A stretch of 64,000 nucleotides of DNA from Isoetes taiwanensis (taxonomy: Eukaryota; Streptophyta; Lycopodiopsida; Isoetales; Isoetaceae). Made by a program: the position numbers and the translations under genes. Position 1 is the first letter of the stretch. Each line of letters opens with the position of its first letter. The notes below the pieces were generated by a model that saw nothing but the letters and a program-made list of their open reading frames with translations, had not been told where the DNA came from and searched no databases. This document shows, piece after piece, positions 49,208 through 58,779 of this stretch. The stretch is taken from positions 14,049,255-14,113,254 of the forward strand of contig JAJEKV010000011.1 in NCBI GenBank assembly GCA_021234155.1. The letters run 5' to 3'.

Positions 49208-50053
49208 GGGTCAATCCCTTGGATCAGACAAGGATGAGCAGAATCGGCTTTATTAAGCCCTTTGATCCCAATCACAATTCATTCATGGGCAGCATTAAAC
49301 TGCTCCGGAATCGTTAACACAGCCCTTGGCTGCAAACAGACCTTATGGTCTAGTGCTGATCCGATTCCAGGTAGTATCAGACTGCCTTAAAGCCCTACTA
49401 ACAGATTCGGAATCCAATTCCGAACCCAGGCTGACTTATGAATCCTATAGTAAACGGTTTTAGCAGAATCGGTTTCCCAACCCAAGAATCCGGTTCCTCT
49501 GTGCTGCCCGAAATCCATCTCTGGGCTTTATAGAACTCATCTCTGAGTTCACAAATAGTTCTGCATGCTCAAAACCGGCCAGATCAGGCCCTTGTTCGAT
49601 CCCAATTCATGGAGATCTGGCAGCCGGATTCTTCATCCACGATTTGGTATATAACAGTTTAAAAGACCCACCCAATGCTTTCATGCCACGTGTACCTTTA
49701 ATATTACATATTAAAACCCTATCAAACCTTTAACTTACATTTAAATATCATTTGCCCCTAGGGCCTTACATTAACATTAACAACTAATGTTAACCATGTA
49801 AGTTTTACGGGTCTTCTGCCCCGATCAATCCCTGCTAGCTCTTGCCGCGCTAATATTAATAATATTAGCGCCCCCTAGCGGACCATTACCCAGCCATTAA
49901 TACCATTTACCCCGCATCCCGTCACCGTAGACTGATTACAGTCAACACGGCCCATTGAATCACAACTGCCCGGCAATCGCGATCAACAGTACCCCTGACG
50001 TCCGTCAAGGGCCCGATTCCGGCTATGCCCTTGGGAGCACCTGTAACAAACTC

Positions 50054-50300
50054 ATTGCAACAGATCATTGCTAGAAAACCCACTCATGGCATGGGGTGAG
50101 ATGATTGATTGTCCAATGGATGCCAAGCATATGATCTTTGTTGGGATACCTATTGGTACCATAATCCTTTTGTGAAAAATTTCCTAACACTGTATGAAAA
50201 ACCAAATCCGACAACCGAAATAAGTATGTGGGCAACACTTGCTGGTTATCCCCAGCTCGCTAATGCTCTTCCTGCAAGGAAGCACGGGTCCACTATATGA
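50054..50300 (+). pseudogene. Helitron Rep-Helicase N-terminal remnant (copy 1, right part)
   Basis: Continuation of 41,588-41,679 after removal of gypsy element 2. NPFVKNFLTLYEKPNPTTE matches NNMLVKQFLTLYERPNPRTG of copy 2 at about 51,885-51,940. It is interrupted by stops and frame changes. Confidence 0.6.
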
Positions 50301-50304
50301 CAAC

Positions 50305-50690
50305 TCAAATTGTGCTCAAAATTAAAACAATCTTTTTATGAACCAATTTTCCCTCATATACGTCTCTTGCAGAACCAAATGCTTTGAAGACACTTAGAAA
50401 TATAATTCTATTTGGTTGCATATCCTCCGTAATACCATCATGAAAAGAGCTAAAGCAGCAAAGGCATTCTCGTGTTGAGCATGTCCTGTAACGATTGTAT
50501 TCCATGACACTATACGTAGATATTGCAAATCCAAGAACATTTTGTGGACCTCTGTTATGCTTCCAGATGTTGCAAACATGTCTATGAGAGTAATAGCCAA
50601 TACACCAACTATTTCAAATCCAGGATCAACTTCTTTAGCAGTAATAATTGCACAAAAAATTACATTTTCTGGAATATCCTTCAAAAAGGT
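50305..50690 (-). pseudogene. PPR gene fragment
   Basis: Minus-strand frames read ITLIDMFATSGSITEVHKMF, then IVSWNTIVTGHAQHENAFAA, then FLSVFKAFGSARDVYEGKLV. This is the repeat pattern of plant pentatricopeptide-repeat proteins of the P-L-S type (LIdMYakcGsi...vSWNtmI.gyaqhg...eGk.vH). A frameshift lies near 50,440. Only about two to three repeats remain. PPR proteins of this class normally act in organelle RNA editing or processing; this piece has no start, editing domain or transit peptide. Confidence 0.75.
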
Positions 50691-51560
50691 AGACTTTGTC
50701 TAGTGCACATTTAAATTCGGAGCCCAAAATTCATATGCTTGTTGTAAAATGAGTACATGTTACATGAATCCATGATAACTACTTTAACTGGTAAGTAAAA
50801 ATAAACAGGGAAGTACATGAAAAATAGTGTTGCTTCAGAGAAAGTTAGGCTTGATTTCTTTCTTGATTATGCTGGAATCCTTTTTATTTCCTATAGAAAT
50901 CTCTGATAGAAATTTATGCCTTGTTTAAAGGAAGAAAGAAAAAGAGGTCTGCTATCAGGCTCACAATCAATTACTTCCTACTAACTACAATGTCAAATAA
51001 CAACCATCGCACGATTGAATTTGTTCCAAATTAAGAGTCTATTATTTAATCAAACATTTAAATCCATTGATGAAGATATATGTTTTACATCTCAATTCTA
51101 AATAATTTGTCCATGGAGTTCATGAAAAATATTGAAAGAACCGGACTAGTCTTAAAAAGGTTCCCACCATGGTAATAGACTTTTATAGAATAAACAGGCC
51201 TATGGGAAACAGTTTACACCAAAGTGACTGTGTTTCTAAAACCATGATTACATGCACAGGGATGGAAGAGGAAGCCCTACCAAATTTAAATCATAGGAAG
51301 ACCCCCTATAAAGGAAAAGAAATGAAGCACGAGCCAGAACATTTAAAAAAGGATGAGTTCCTTTAAGACCAACAACCACCTCTTGGCTAGAAATTCAATC
51401 ATTGCAATGCCACTAGGTAAAAGACACAACCAGTCTCATCCAAAACATGCAAATTTGTGCCAAGGCATCCTACAACCAATCTTTTGACCATGCAACCGAA
51501 TTCCATCATCGTGACAACCTACATCCTCCTGTATTTTGCTTGATTAACCCTGTTTTTGTA
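50691..51560. other. No gene recognised
   Basis: Spacer between the PPR fragment and the second Helitron remnant. The short frames at 51,169-51,366 and 51,447-51,580 are unidentified. Confidence 0.4.
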
Positions 51561-51580
51561 CAAGCACACTTCAGCTACAA

Positions 51581-52930
51581 ATGCCAGATACTACAAAATG
51601 TAGCAAGTGCAATCGTTCCGATGGCGCCTCATATACAAGTCCAGCCTACTCTTCAATGTACATAAGGCAAGTACTTACCCTGCCAATATTTTATGCTCAG
51701 TTCCTATCGTTGATATACATTTATGTAGTTGTGAAGAAGAAATTCAATTCTATAGCTACTGGACCTAGTCAACAAAAGAGCCTCCTTGATAATCCCCTTG
51801 TAAGTTGGGGTGACATAGACGACTGTCCCAGCAAAGACTTATACAATAGAACAATTGCAAGCTTGTTGGGGTTCTTTAAATAACAATATGCTAGTCAAGC
51901 AATTCCTAACATTGTACGAGAGACCAAACCCGAGAACAGGACTTTGCATCTTACCAGCAAGTGTTGTTCAAAAAATTGCAGAACAATCAAAGAAAGATCA
52001 AGCATATGCATCAACGCAGCATACAAACATACGTGCCTACTCTATTTTGGAATATATGTCGTCCTATCAAACAACCCAACCATTTTCAGAGGGCAATATT
52101 TATGAGCTTCCAAAGCCAGTACCAAGACAAACATCTACCACAAACAACTACCCAACCTATGTCGACGTTACTGGCCTTCTGGTTAACAAAAGTATTATTG
52201 ATAAAACTGCGCAAGAGGTGCCATTCACTCTTGAATCCTATATATTGCCTTTCCTCTTTCCCCGTGCAATAATGCAACCAGACAAAGATGACATTTTCCA
52301 ACACATGAAGACACGTATTAGTTCTCTCTTCTCTATCTTTACATTATACAAACCATACCTTCTTATGATATTTCAAGTTAGACAATATGTTCTTCTTGCC
52401 AACTCCATAAACAACTGCTACTTGGACTGAGACATGTTGAAATACAACAGAGAGCACCCCACATCCACAAATATTGAATGCATGCGCCATGTCATAAAAT
52501 ATAAAGTGCCCAAAACAATTCTCAATTCCCCATCGTGGCATCGCAAGCATTTAAAAGACTTATTAACAATGGTACAGTACTACAGAATTCCAACATTGTT
52601 CTTGACTTTAACATTGGATGGGGTTTCCAGTACGAGATGGCCAGAAATTAATGAAATTGAAGAAATAATCCAACAAATAAACCACACATTCACATGGATA
52701 GATTGTCCAGTAGAATGTGCCTTGTTATTCCATAGTAGGAATGTTTCTCACATTGTATGTGTTAAAGAGTAATGGAATATTAGTAGGAAACATCATTCAC
52801 CATGTCATACGATACGAGGTGCAAAACTAATACTCCTTACATTGCTCACATCACCCTTTGGCTTGCCAATGAAGACGTAGATCGCATCACAAATGAAATT
52901 GTTGCTTACATTCCCAAGCCATCAAACGAT
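51581..52930 (+). pseudogene. Helitron Rep (HUH) region remnant, copy 2
   Basis: The frames 51,581-51,883, 51,855-52,430 and 52,434-52,772 together follow a Helitron Rep-Helicase N-terminal region: TLESYILPFLFPRAIMQPDK, then FSIFTLYKPYLLMIFQVRQY, then HRKHLKDLLTMVQYYRIPTL with FLTLTLDGVSSTRWPEINE and a DCPVECALLF block. The HUH motif lies near 52,835-52,850, where the first His codon is ATT (PYIAHITLWLA), so the nuclease could not work. The sequence continues DVDRITNEIVAYIPKPSND until gypsy element 3 cuts it at 52,931. Confidence 0.8.
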
Positions 52931-54586
52931 TGTGACGTTCCAAGGGAATATACGCCATAAATACGTATATTCCTGGAACCGTCACCATACAAGCCTACCT
53001 AGGTAGCCTTGTATGCCTTGGATAAGTGGCAAGGGGGTGCACATCTAAGTTAATTGTTTAACTTAGATAACCTTAGGATAAGGCCCAGTTCCACATGGCC
53101 TTATCCTAGTGGGCAACCGCCACACGGCCTCATCTCAGTGGTGCCACGTGCCATTCCATGTGGACCCACATCTATATATGAGCCCTAACCCTAACCCTAG
53201 ATCCTTTTCCCTGACCTAGCACCTAAACTCTCATCCACGTGCCCGAAACTCCGTTTCGAGCATCGTTCGGCATAGCCTAGCCTGGAGCAGCAGCCCCTGG
53301 AGGGTGTGTATGATCGTAGAGGGAGCAGGCCTTCGACCCACGTCTAGGAGCATGGAGACGCCAGGAATGGGAGGAAGCGCTTCTGGAGGAGGTAGGTTGA
53401 GTAGAGTTCATGTTAGTTCATCTGGAAGTTAGCACTCCAGATGGGTTAGTGATTCGTGTCTAGAGTAGAGCCACCCTAGATCCTTTGTTGAACATCTTGA
53501 ACCCTAATCAAGGAACCCTAACTGTTAGTTAGCTATGTATGTTTAGGTTAAGATGTTCATATGATATTGATATTGATCATGATGTGATGTATGTGATATG
53601 GGTTGATCATGTTGCTCCTCTTGTGTTGGGAAGGGGGGTAGAGACCTAGGGCCATATGTAGTATGCTCCTAGTGTAGATCCTTTAGTCCCTATTATATGC
53701 GGCTGTGCATAGGAACCCACCGGCTATGGAGGCTATGATGTGACTCAAACTACACAACGGGGCTAGAGGCAAGATGGAGGGGAGGATCCCCGCCGAGTGG
53801 GGGCTTCTGGGATCCCATAGTGGGCTAGGCTTATGGTCTGGCCACTTTGTGTGGGCCGGCATGGGTCCGACACCTCCCCGGGCAATGGTGTTGCCCCGCC
53901 TCTCAAGAGTTGCAAGTGTCAGCTTGGCTCTTGTTTTGGGGGTTCATGGGTTTCTTAATCGTGTGTCGCCACGATTCTCTAGCCGCCTGCGGAGCCTCTA
54001 GACCCCGGGAAGGGGAGATGCAACCCTTCCTACCTCATCGGACCAGGGAGATGCAACCGAGTAGTCCCGATGGGTGATGCCATGGGGTTGCGTGATCCCA
54101 AGGTTAGAGTCATGCCACAAATGCCTTGGTCTAGCCCATCCGCAAAGTATGCACAGGAGGGGCGGATGGAGTGGTCAACCCTAGCCATTGTCTTATGCCA
54201 GCCCCGCCATTGTTATGACTTCGGTTCTCGCTTCTATCTTGAGGCCTATCCAAATACGACTACCCTATGTGTCAGAGCCACGGGTAGGAGCTCTCATGTT
54301 TTATGGCATATGATTATGTTATTTGCATCTATGTATGTGCGGTTGAGCTACCCTTGAGGTAGCCTATTGTATTGTATTGCTAGTTCTGACGTGTTTATGC
54401 TTCCGCTGTGATAGGAGCCCATAGGGGAAGGGCGCCAAGAAGACACCTTTTCAGTGTCCCCTTCCGCATCACTCTGAGGTTCCAGAGTGCGATAGACGGA
54501 GGGCCTGTCGTTGTTGTTGAGCCGGACGGGGATTTCCTCGCCGAGTGTACCTGGCCGGCACCGTATGTTTAGCAGGGAGCGTCACA
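52931..54586 (+). repeat. 5' LTR of gypsy element 3
   Basis: 1,656 bp from TGTGACGTTCC to GGGAGCGTCACA, just before the primer site. It contains two inverted-repeat stems (CTAAGTTAA...TTAACTTAG and TAGGATAAGGCC...GGCCTTATCCTA, 53,045-53,110). A TATA-like tctatatatgag at about 53,169-53,180 is followed by tandem CCCTAA telo-like repeats, together a plausible U3 promoter. Confidence 0.85.
53169..53200 (+). promoter_or_regulatory. Putative LTR promoter: TATA box and CCCTAA repeats
   Basis: A CTATATATGAG string precedes CCCTAACCCTAACCCTAG. The sequence pattern and position about 240 bp into the LTR suggest the transcription start region. Confidence 0.45.
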
Positions 54587-54587
54587 A

Positions 54588-54599
54588 TGGTATCAGAGC
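54588..54599 (+). other. Primer-binding site of gypsy element 3
   Basis: TGGTATCAGAGC, exact for initiator-Met tRNA, one base after the LTR. Confidence 0.93.
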
Positions 54600-55164
54600 G
54601 ATGTTCTTGGTTGACCAAGAACTAGCACTGACCATAACCATGAAAGTAGTCTAACAGGCCTATAGGGTGTGAAATAAACATTTCCACCATTGAACCGCGA
54701 AAATAGGCGAATTTTTTTTTTCCCCTAGGTAGTGGGTCAGGAATTAGGTTAAGTGTTAGACGAAGGAATAAATGAGTCAAATTTACCTTCTAGTAAAATT
54801 GGAGTGAAAATTATGCATCTGCATCAAATTTCACCTAAAATGGGTCGAAGAATCATGCCAATCTGAGACCCGAGTGAAAAATGGTGCAATCCATAATTAA
54901 CACCTCAAACCATTAGGAAATTTGAAAATTAAAGGTATAATACGAATTTCAGTATATATTAAAAATTAAATATACATTAATATTAAGGGTACTATGGTGT
55001 AATTAGTAAGGGGGGGCTAATAAGTAGGCCTATTAATGGTAGGAGAATATTCCCAGGGACCCTTCCTTTTAAATATCCCTAACACCCCATTTTTCCCTCC
55101 AAACTTTCCTCCACCTTATCTCTCTTGATCAGCCTTACGTCATCTGTTTTCCCCACCGTTAAGT

Positions 55165-56244
55165 ATGGCAAGAACCAAGCAAAATAGGGAAATACAACGA
55201 GCGACCCACGCCTCGATGGCCCAAGCAAAGCAGCAGGACGACATACGGTAAGAGGATCCCGAGCACCTTCGACCCAAGAAGGGGAAGAGGAGCTTCCCAA
55301 AGAAGAAATGATTTAAACCTACCACGACGCTGAGGAGGGGGCGCCTAGCAGTAGCAGCTCTTCATCGGCGGGCACCCAGAGAACCGGAGAATCGCGTCAC
55401 TTTGGGGCTTCGGACACGGAAGTGGAAGAGCAGGTAGAGGAGCGGGTCGAAGAGCAGGTTGAGGAGGCGGGCCCTTCATTGCCGAAGAAGAAGGGCAAGG
55501 AGAAGGTTGCTGAGTGGCCAGAAGAGGGAACGGGAGCGAGAGTTGCGGGAGCAGGAAAGAAGGACGAAGAGAAGGAACGACCGGCCTCGCAAGACCGTCG
55601 TTATTGAAGAGCCACAGGGGGAGGAGGTAGAAGAGGAGGTCGAAGAGGAAGAAGAGGAGGAGGACGAGCGCGCCGGGGAACCTTCAAACCCCGACGCTAG
55701 ACCACCTTATCCGAAGTGGCCCAAGCCACCTAAGGTGGTCAAGAAGCAGTAAGGCGCGAAAGCCGCTCGCTCGCCTCGAAGGAGGAGCCGCTCGTGACGC
55801 CGCCTTCAAAGCATACCAGAATACCTCCGCCGGAAGAGGTATAATGACCGGTATTGCCGCCAGAACGCCGACCGACACGCGGGAGGGGGGCGCCCAAACA
55901 AGAACCAGCCCAAGCCGCCACCGCCACCACCGGAGAAGTCCGGAAGGTCCATCACGGCCTAATTCGACACACCCCGCAGCGTCTTCTCGAGAGATTAGAC
56001 ACTTTCAACAAAGGCACTAATCTCCCGACAGGAAGGTACCGCTTGAGCCGCCTGGCGCGAGGTGATGCAGAGTTCGCCACCACTAATTGGATCGCCGCCA
56101 CACAACTCGGTGTTGCAAGTGGCCGAGGCCGAAGCTCACCCAGCTTGTTCGAGGAAGGGAACCTCGCGATCCACGCCGAAGAGGGTGACCTTGATGCCCA
56201 AGGACATACACTTGGCGCGTCGCATCCGCAAGGAATACCCTTGA
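55165..56244 (+). pseudogene. Histone H3-like reading frame inside gypsy element 3, frameshifted
   Basis: The C-terminal end is unmistakable: 56,179-56,241 reads KRVTLMPKDIHLARRIRKE plus YP, against KRVTIMPKDIQLARRIRGE of histone H3. Upstream, in changing frames, are counterparts of further H3 segments: GGAPKQEPAQAATATTGEVR/K (tail, near 55,885-55,945), REIRHFQQ (55,988-56,011, H3 REIRKYQK), RKVPL...SRLAR...EVMQS (56,030-56,075, H3 RKLPFQRLVREIAQ), SVLQVAEAEAH (56,107-56,139, H3 AVLALQEAAEAY) and LFEEGNLAIHA (H3 LFEDTNLCAIHA). At least four shifts break it. A separate frame starting MARTKQ at 55,165 and a long Glu-rich, Lys/Arg-rich stretch (55,330-55,740) precede this core and may be its N-terminal extension. 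The block is richer in G and C than its flanks. REIRHFQ recalls centromeric CENH3, but MPKD and RRIR recall canonical H3. Confidence 0.82.
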
Positions 56245-56451
56245 AGATGCAGTTTTGCTTAAAGTAATGTAATTATTAAGTTTTCCTATAAATACAAAAT
56301 TTTGTTGTAAATTGACCTTAAATTCTTGTATGAAAATGTGTTAAGTAGCTCAAATTTCACTTTAGTTCTGACCACTAAAATTGGAATGTTGAAGGAAAAA
56401 TTAATTAGTAGAAACCCTAGCTTAATTAGTCCAAAAAAACCGCCAAACTGG

Positions 56452-56729
56452 CGAAACCAGGTCGCGTCGCGAAAAACGGGTCTGCGCCCTTGACGCAGGG
56501 CTAATTCTCGCGACGCCACCCGATTTCGACATTTTGATGCTAATAAGTGTCCGATTTAAGTAAGAAAGTTGCTAGTTAGGTTAGAATCATGCTGAAAAGT
56601 CATGTTAGGATGTTTAAATTCCCAAAAACCCCTCGTAGAAACTAAATTGACCCGAAACCGGGTCGCGTCGCGAAAAATCACCCTGCGCACCCGACGCAGA
56701 GCTAATTCTCGCGACGCCACCCGATTTCG
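56452..56729. repeat. Two direct repeats of about 77 bp in leader of gypsy element 3
   Basis: Copies at 56,452-56,528 and 56,652-56,729, about 200 bp apart, share 'ggtcgcgtcgcgaaaaa' and 'ctaattctcgcgacgccac'. Each contains opposed CGCGTCGCGA / TCGCGACG pieces that could pair. Confidence 0.8.
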
Positions 56730-56903
56730 CCCAATTTTGTCCCAATTGACCAATTTTGACCCAACAAATTCTCATGTAGTGTTTCTTGCTTTGTTTTGTC
56801 TAGAATTGCACTTCATGGTAGTTCATTTGGACACCCAGGGCCATAGATTTGAAGTCTTCCCCATCAAGAACCTTTGTGCACGGAACCCGAGGCACCCCTA
56901 GTC

Positions 56904-56910
56904 TATAAAA
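56904..56910 (+). promoter_or_regulatory. TATA box upstream of unidentified frame
   Basis: TATAAAA lies 118 bp before the ATG at 57,022, whose context (tgctcaATGGCG) fits a plant start. This would give a leader of about 85 bases and suggests the frame had its own promoter. Confidence 0.45.
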
Positions 56911-57021
56911 AGGGCCCTCATTTGTCATTTTCTTCCCATCAGAACTGCTTTCAGCTCCTGTGGCGATTTTCTAGCCATTTGCTCAATTTTAGCAGCCATT
57001 TTTCATAGCCACCTCTGCTCA

Positions 57022-58459
57022 ATGGCGCCATCAAGCTTTGTTAGATGGTACAATGACTCCAATCATATCCGTGAACTCCCTGCTGAGCAAGCCTTTCATG
57101 TCTTCGATCATCTCTTTGATCTTCATGCCACCTTGACCAGAACTCCCTATTACACTGACATCATTTGCCAATATGATCAGCAAATTCTGCCCTCGGAAGT
57201 TAGCTTGCCACCTAGGGGAGGGAAATGGGTTTCTCTAGATTCTCTTGCTCAAGCCATAGGTGGGGATCCAGGGCAAGAACAAGCCGTGGGATAGAACCGT
57301 AAACATGCCGACTACATGACCCAGCAAGCATCATAGGCATAGGTACCTCTCAAGCCAAGCAGCCTTAGCATTGTTCATGCCGATAGGGCGCTTAACCAAC
57401 CAGAGAGCCGCCAATTCAACCTTTGATTTGGCACCTCTCGACACTCCTGCAAAGACGATAAGCATCCACGAGATCGAGACTTGACATACTGAACACTACG
57501 GCTCCACATCAAAACACATATGTTGCGCATCGAAAGCGATTACGAAGAGGAGGAGGAAGAGAACCCAAGTTGGAAGATGAGGGAGGCAAGAAGGATGGAG
57601 AGGCGATATAGCTCGACAACGTGAAGTACTAAGGCAGACTTTGAGCCACCAAGAGGGTATCACGGCCTCACCCCTGATTATCGACGGCGCGAGGAGTACA
57701 TATTCGCCAATCGACATCCTCAACCTTCCCCATCCAAGAGGAGGGCCTCGGGGATCGACGAGCTTCTAAGCCTCATAGCACAAGAGCAGGGCAGTGACTT
57801 CATCGACTACTCCTACCAAGAGATTCCACGGGAGGTAGCCGAGCGACACTCCTATGCAGGGGAAACTATGTCGGACATCCAGGCGTATCAACAGATTAGG
57901 TACATGTTTCAGCAGCAGGAACCCATCATCCCAGAAGAAGAATTTCAGGAAATCCAAAGCAGGTTGTACAAGCCGGGAAGAGGCAACGACTATGTGGAGA
58001 GACCATGAAGATCTTATCGCATTAGATGTGTTCGGCGAGGCGGCTCAAAGGAAGAGTACGGGAGCCACGGGGCCGCACAGGGGTAAATCACTCAGGTACT
58101 ATCTTCCGGCCCTTAGCCAAGGACAGATGATAGTCTTCCACAAGGAGTTTAGCCCAAGGGGTGAAGAATCCGTGGCGCTCCTCATAGCACTCTCAGGGTT
58201 TGGACAGCATGCCAGGATAGATTTTGGGATGGACCATGTTATCCTCTTCAAAAGATCCGTAGCCCTTCATGCCCTCGACTTCGCAAGGGGCCACCTCAGG
58301 GATGCGCACTTGTCAGTAGTGGCGGCAACTGCACCAGAACTCCCAGCACCACATGTGGCAAGAGCATTGGAGGGAGGATCGGCGGCCAGAATCCTACAGA
58401 ATATGGGCAAGGGCTCAAGATTCAAGAAAATCAAGAACTTTTTCAAGCGACATCGTTGA
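57022..58459 (+). pseudogene. Unidentified frame of about 480 codons in gypsy element 3, frameshifted
   Basis: It begins MAPSSFVRWYNDSNHIRELP and stays open to 57,294. It then continues in another frame from about 57,520 (ESDYEEEEEENPSWKMREAR, later REVAERHSYAGETMSDIQAY) to about 58,008, and finally in a third to 58,459 (RYYLPALSQGQMIVFHKEF, ending in the basic RFKKIKNFFKRHR). The shared direction, consistent composition and good start argue for one decayed gene. I find no family resemblance: it is neither gag, envelope nor a recognised host gene. It could be an additional retrotransposon protein or a captured host gene. Confidence 0.45.
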
Positions 58460-58779
58460 TGGGAGATTTGTTTTGTTAACTTAATTAAAGTACATTGTAA
58501 CTCTTTCTTAAGTATTATCATGTAGTTCATTAAATGTATTCCTATATACTAATTAATATATTACCATGATGTTGACTTACAAATGGAATTTTCATATGAC
58601 TTCTTTTGTACCTAACAACAATTTAATTGTAGGCAAAAATGACTATTGTGTAACTTAATAACAAGCATTGATGATTAATCCTTGTAGCAAGGAACACAGG
58701 TTCAGGTTCTCAAGGCCGACATCACCAGTGGGTACCCAGGAACCTTTTCGGACGTGATCAGGATGACAACAACGACGAT

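Larger units (their letters stand above)
41680..50048 (-). mobile_element. Ty3/gypsy element 2, non-autonomous, with nested insertions
   Basis: LTRs are at 41,680-43,206 and 46,892-50,048 (TGTTACACGG...CACCTGTAACA). A perfect 5-bp target duplication AACTC lies at 41,675-41,679 and 50,049-50,053. On the minus strand the primer site follows the right LTR and a purine tract precedes the left LTR. The interior (3.7 kb) holds remnants of gag, zinc knuckle, RNase H, integrase and a chromodomain-like end, all shattered. The right LTR is longer only because it contains a 1.6-kb insertion. A LINE end of about 60 bp is inserted in the integrase region. Confidence 0.93.
46892..50048 (-). repeat. 5' LTR of gypsy element 2, interrupted
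   Basis: Matches 41,680-43,206 on both sides of an insertion at about 47,581-49,207. Confidence 0.92.

Noticed and set aside
53180-53200. CCCTAACCCTAACCCTAG as interstitial telomere
   Set aside because: Under three units and placed next to a TATA-like string in an LTR, so a promoter motif is more likely than a telomeric scar.
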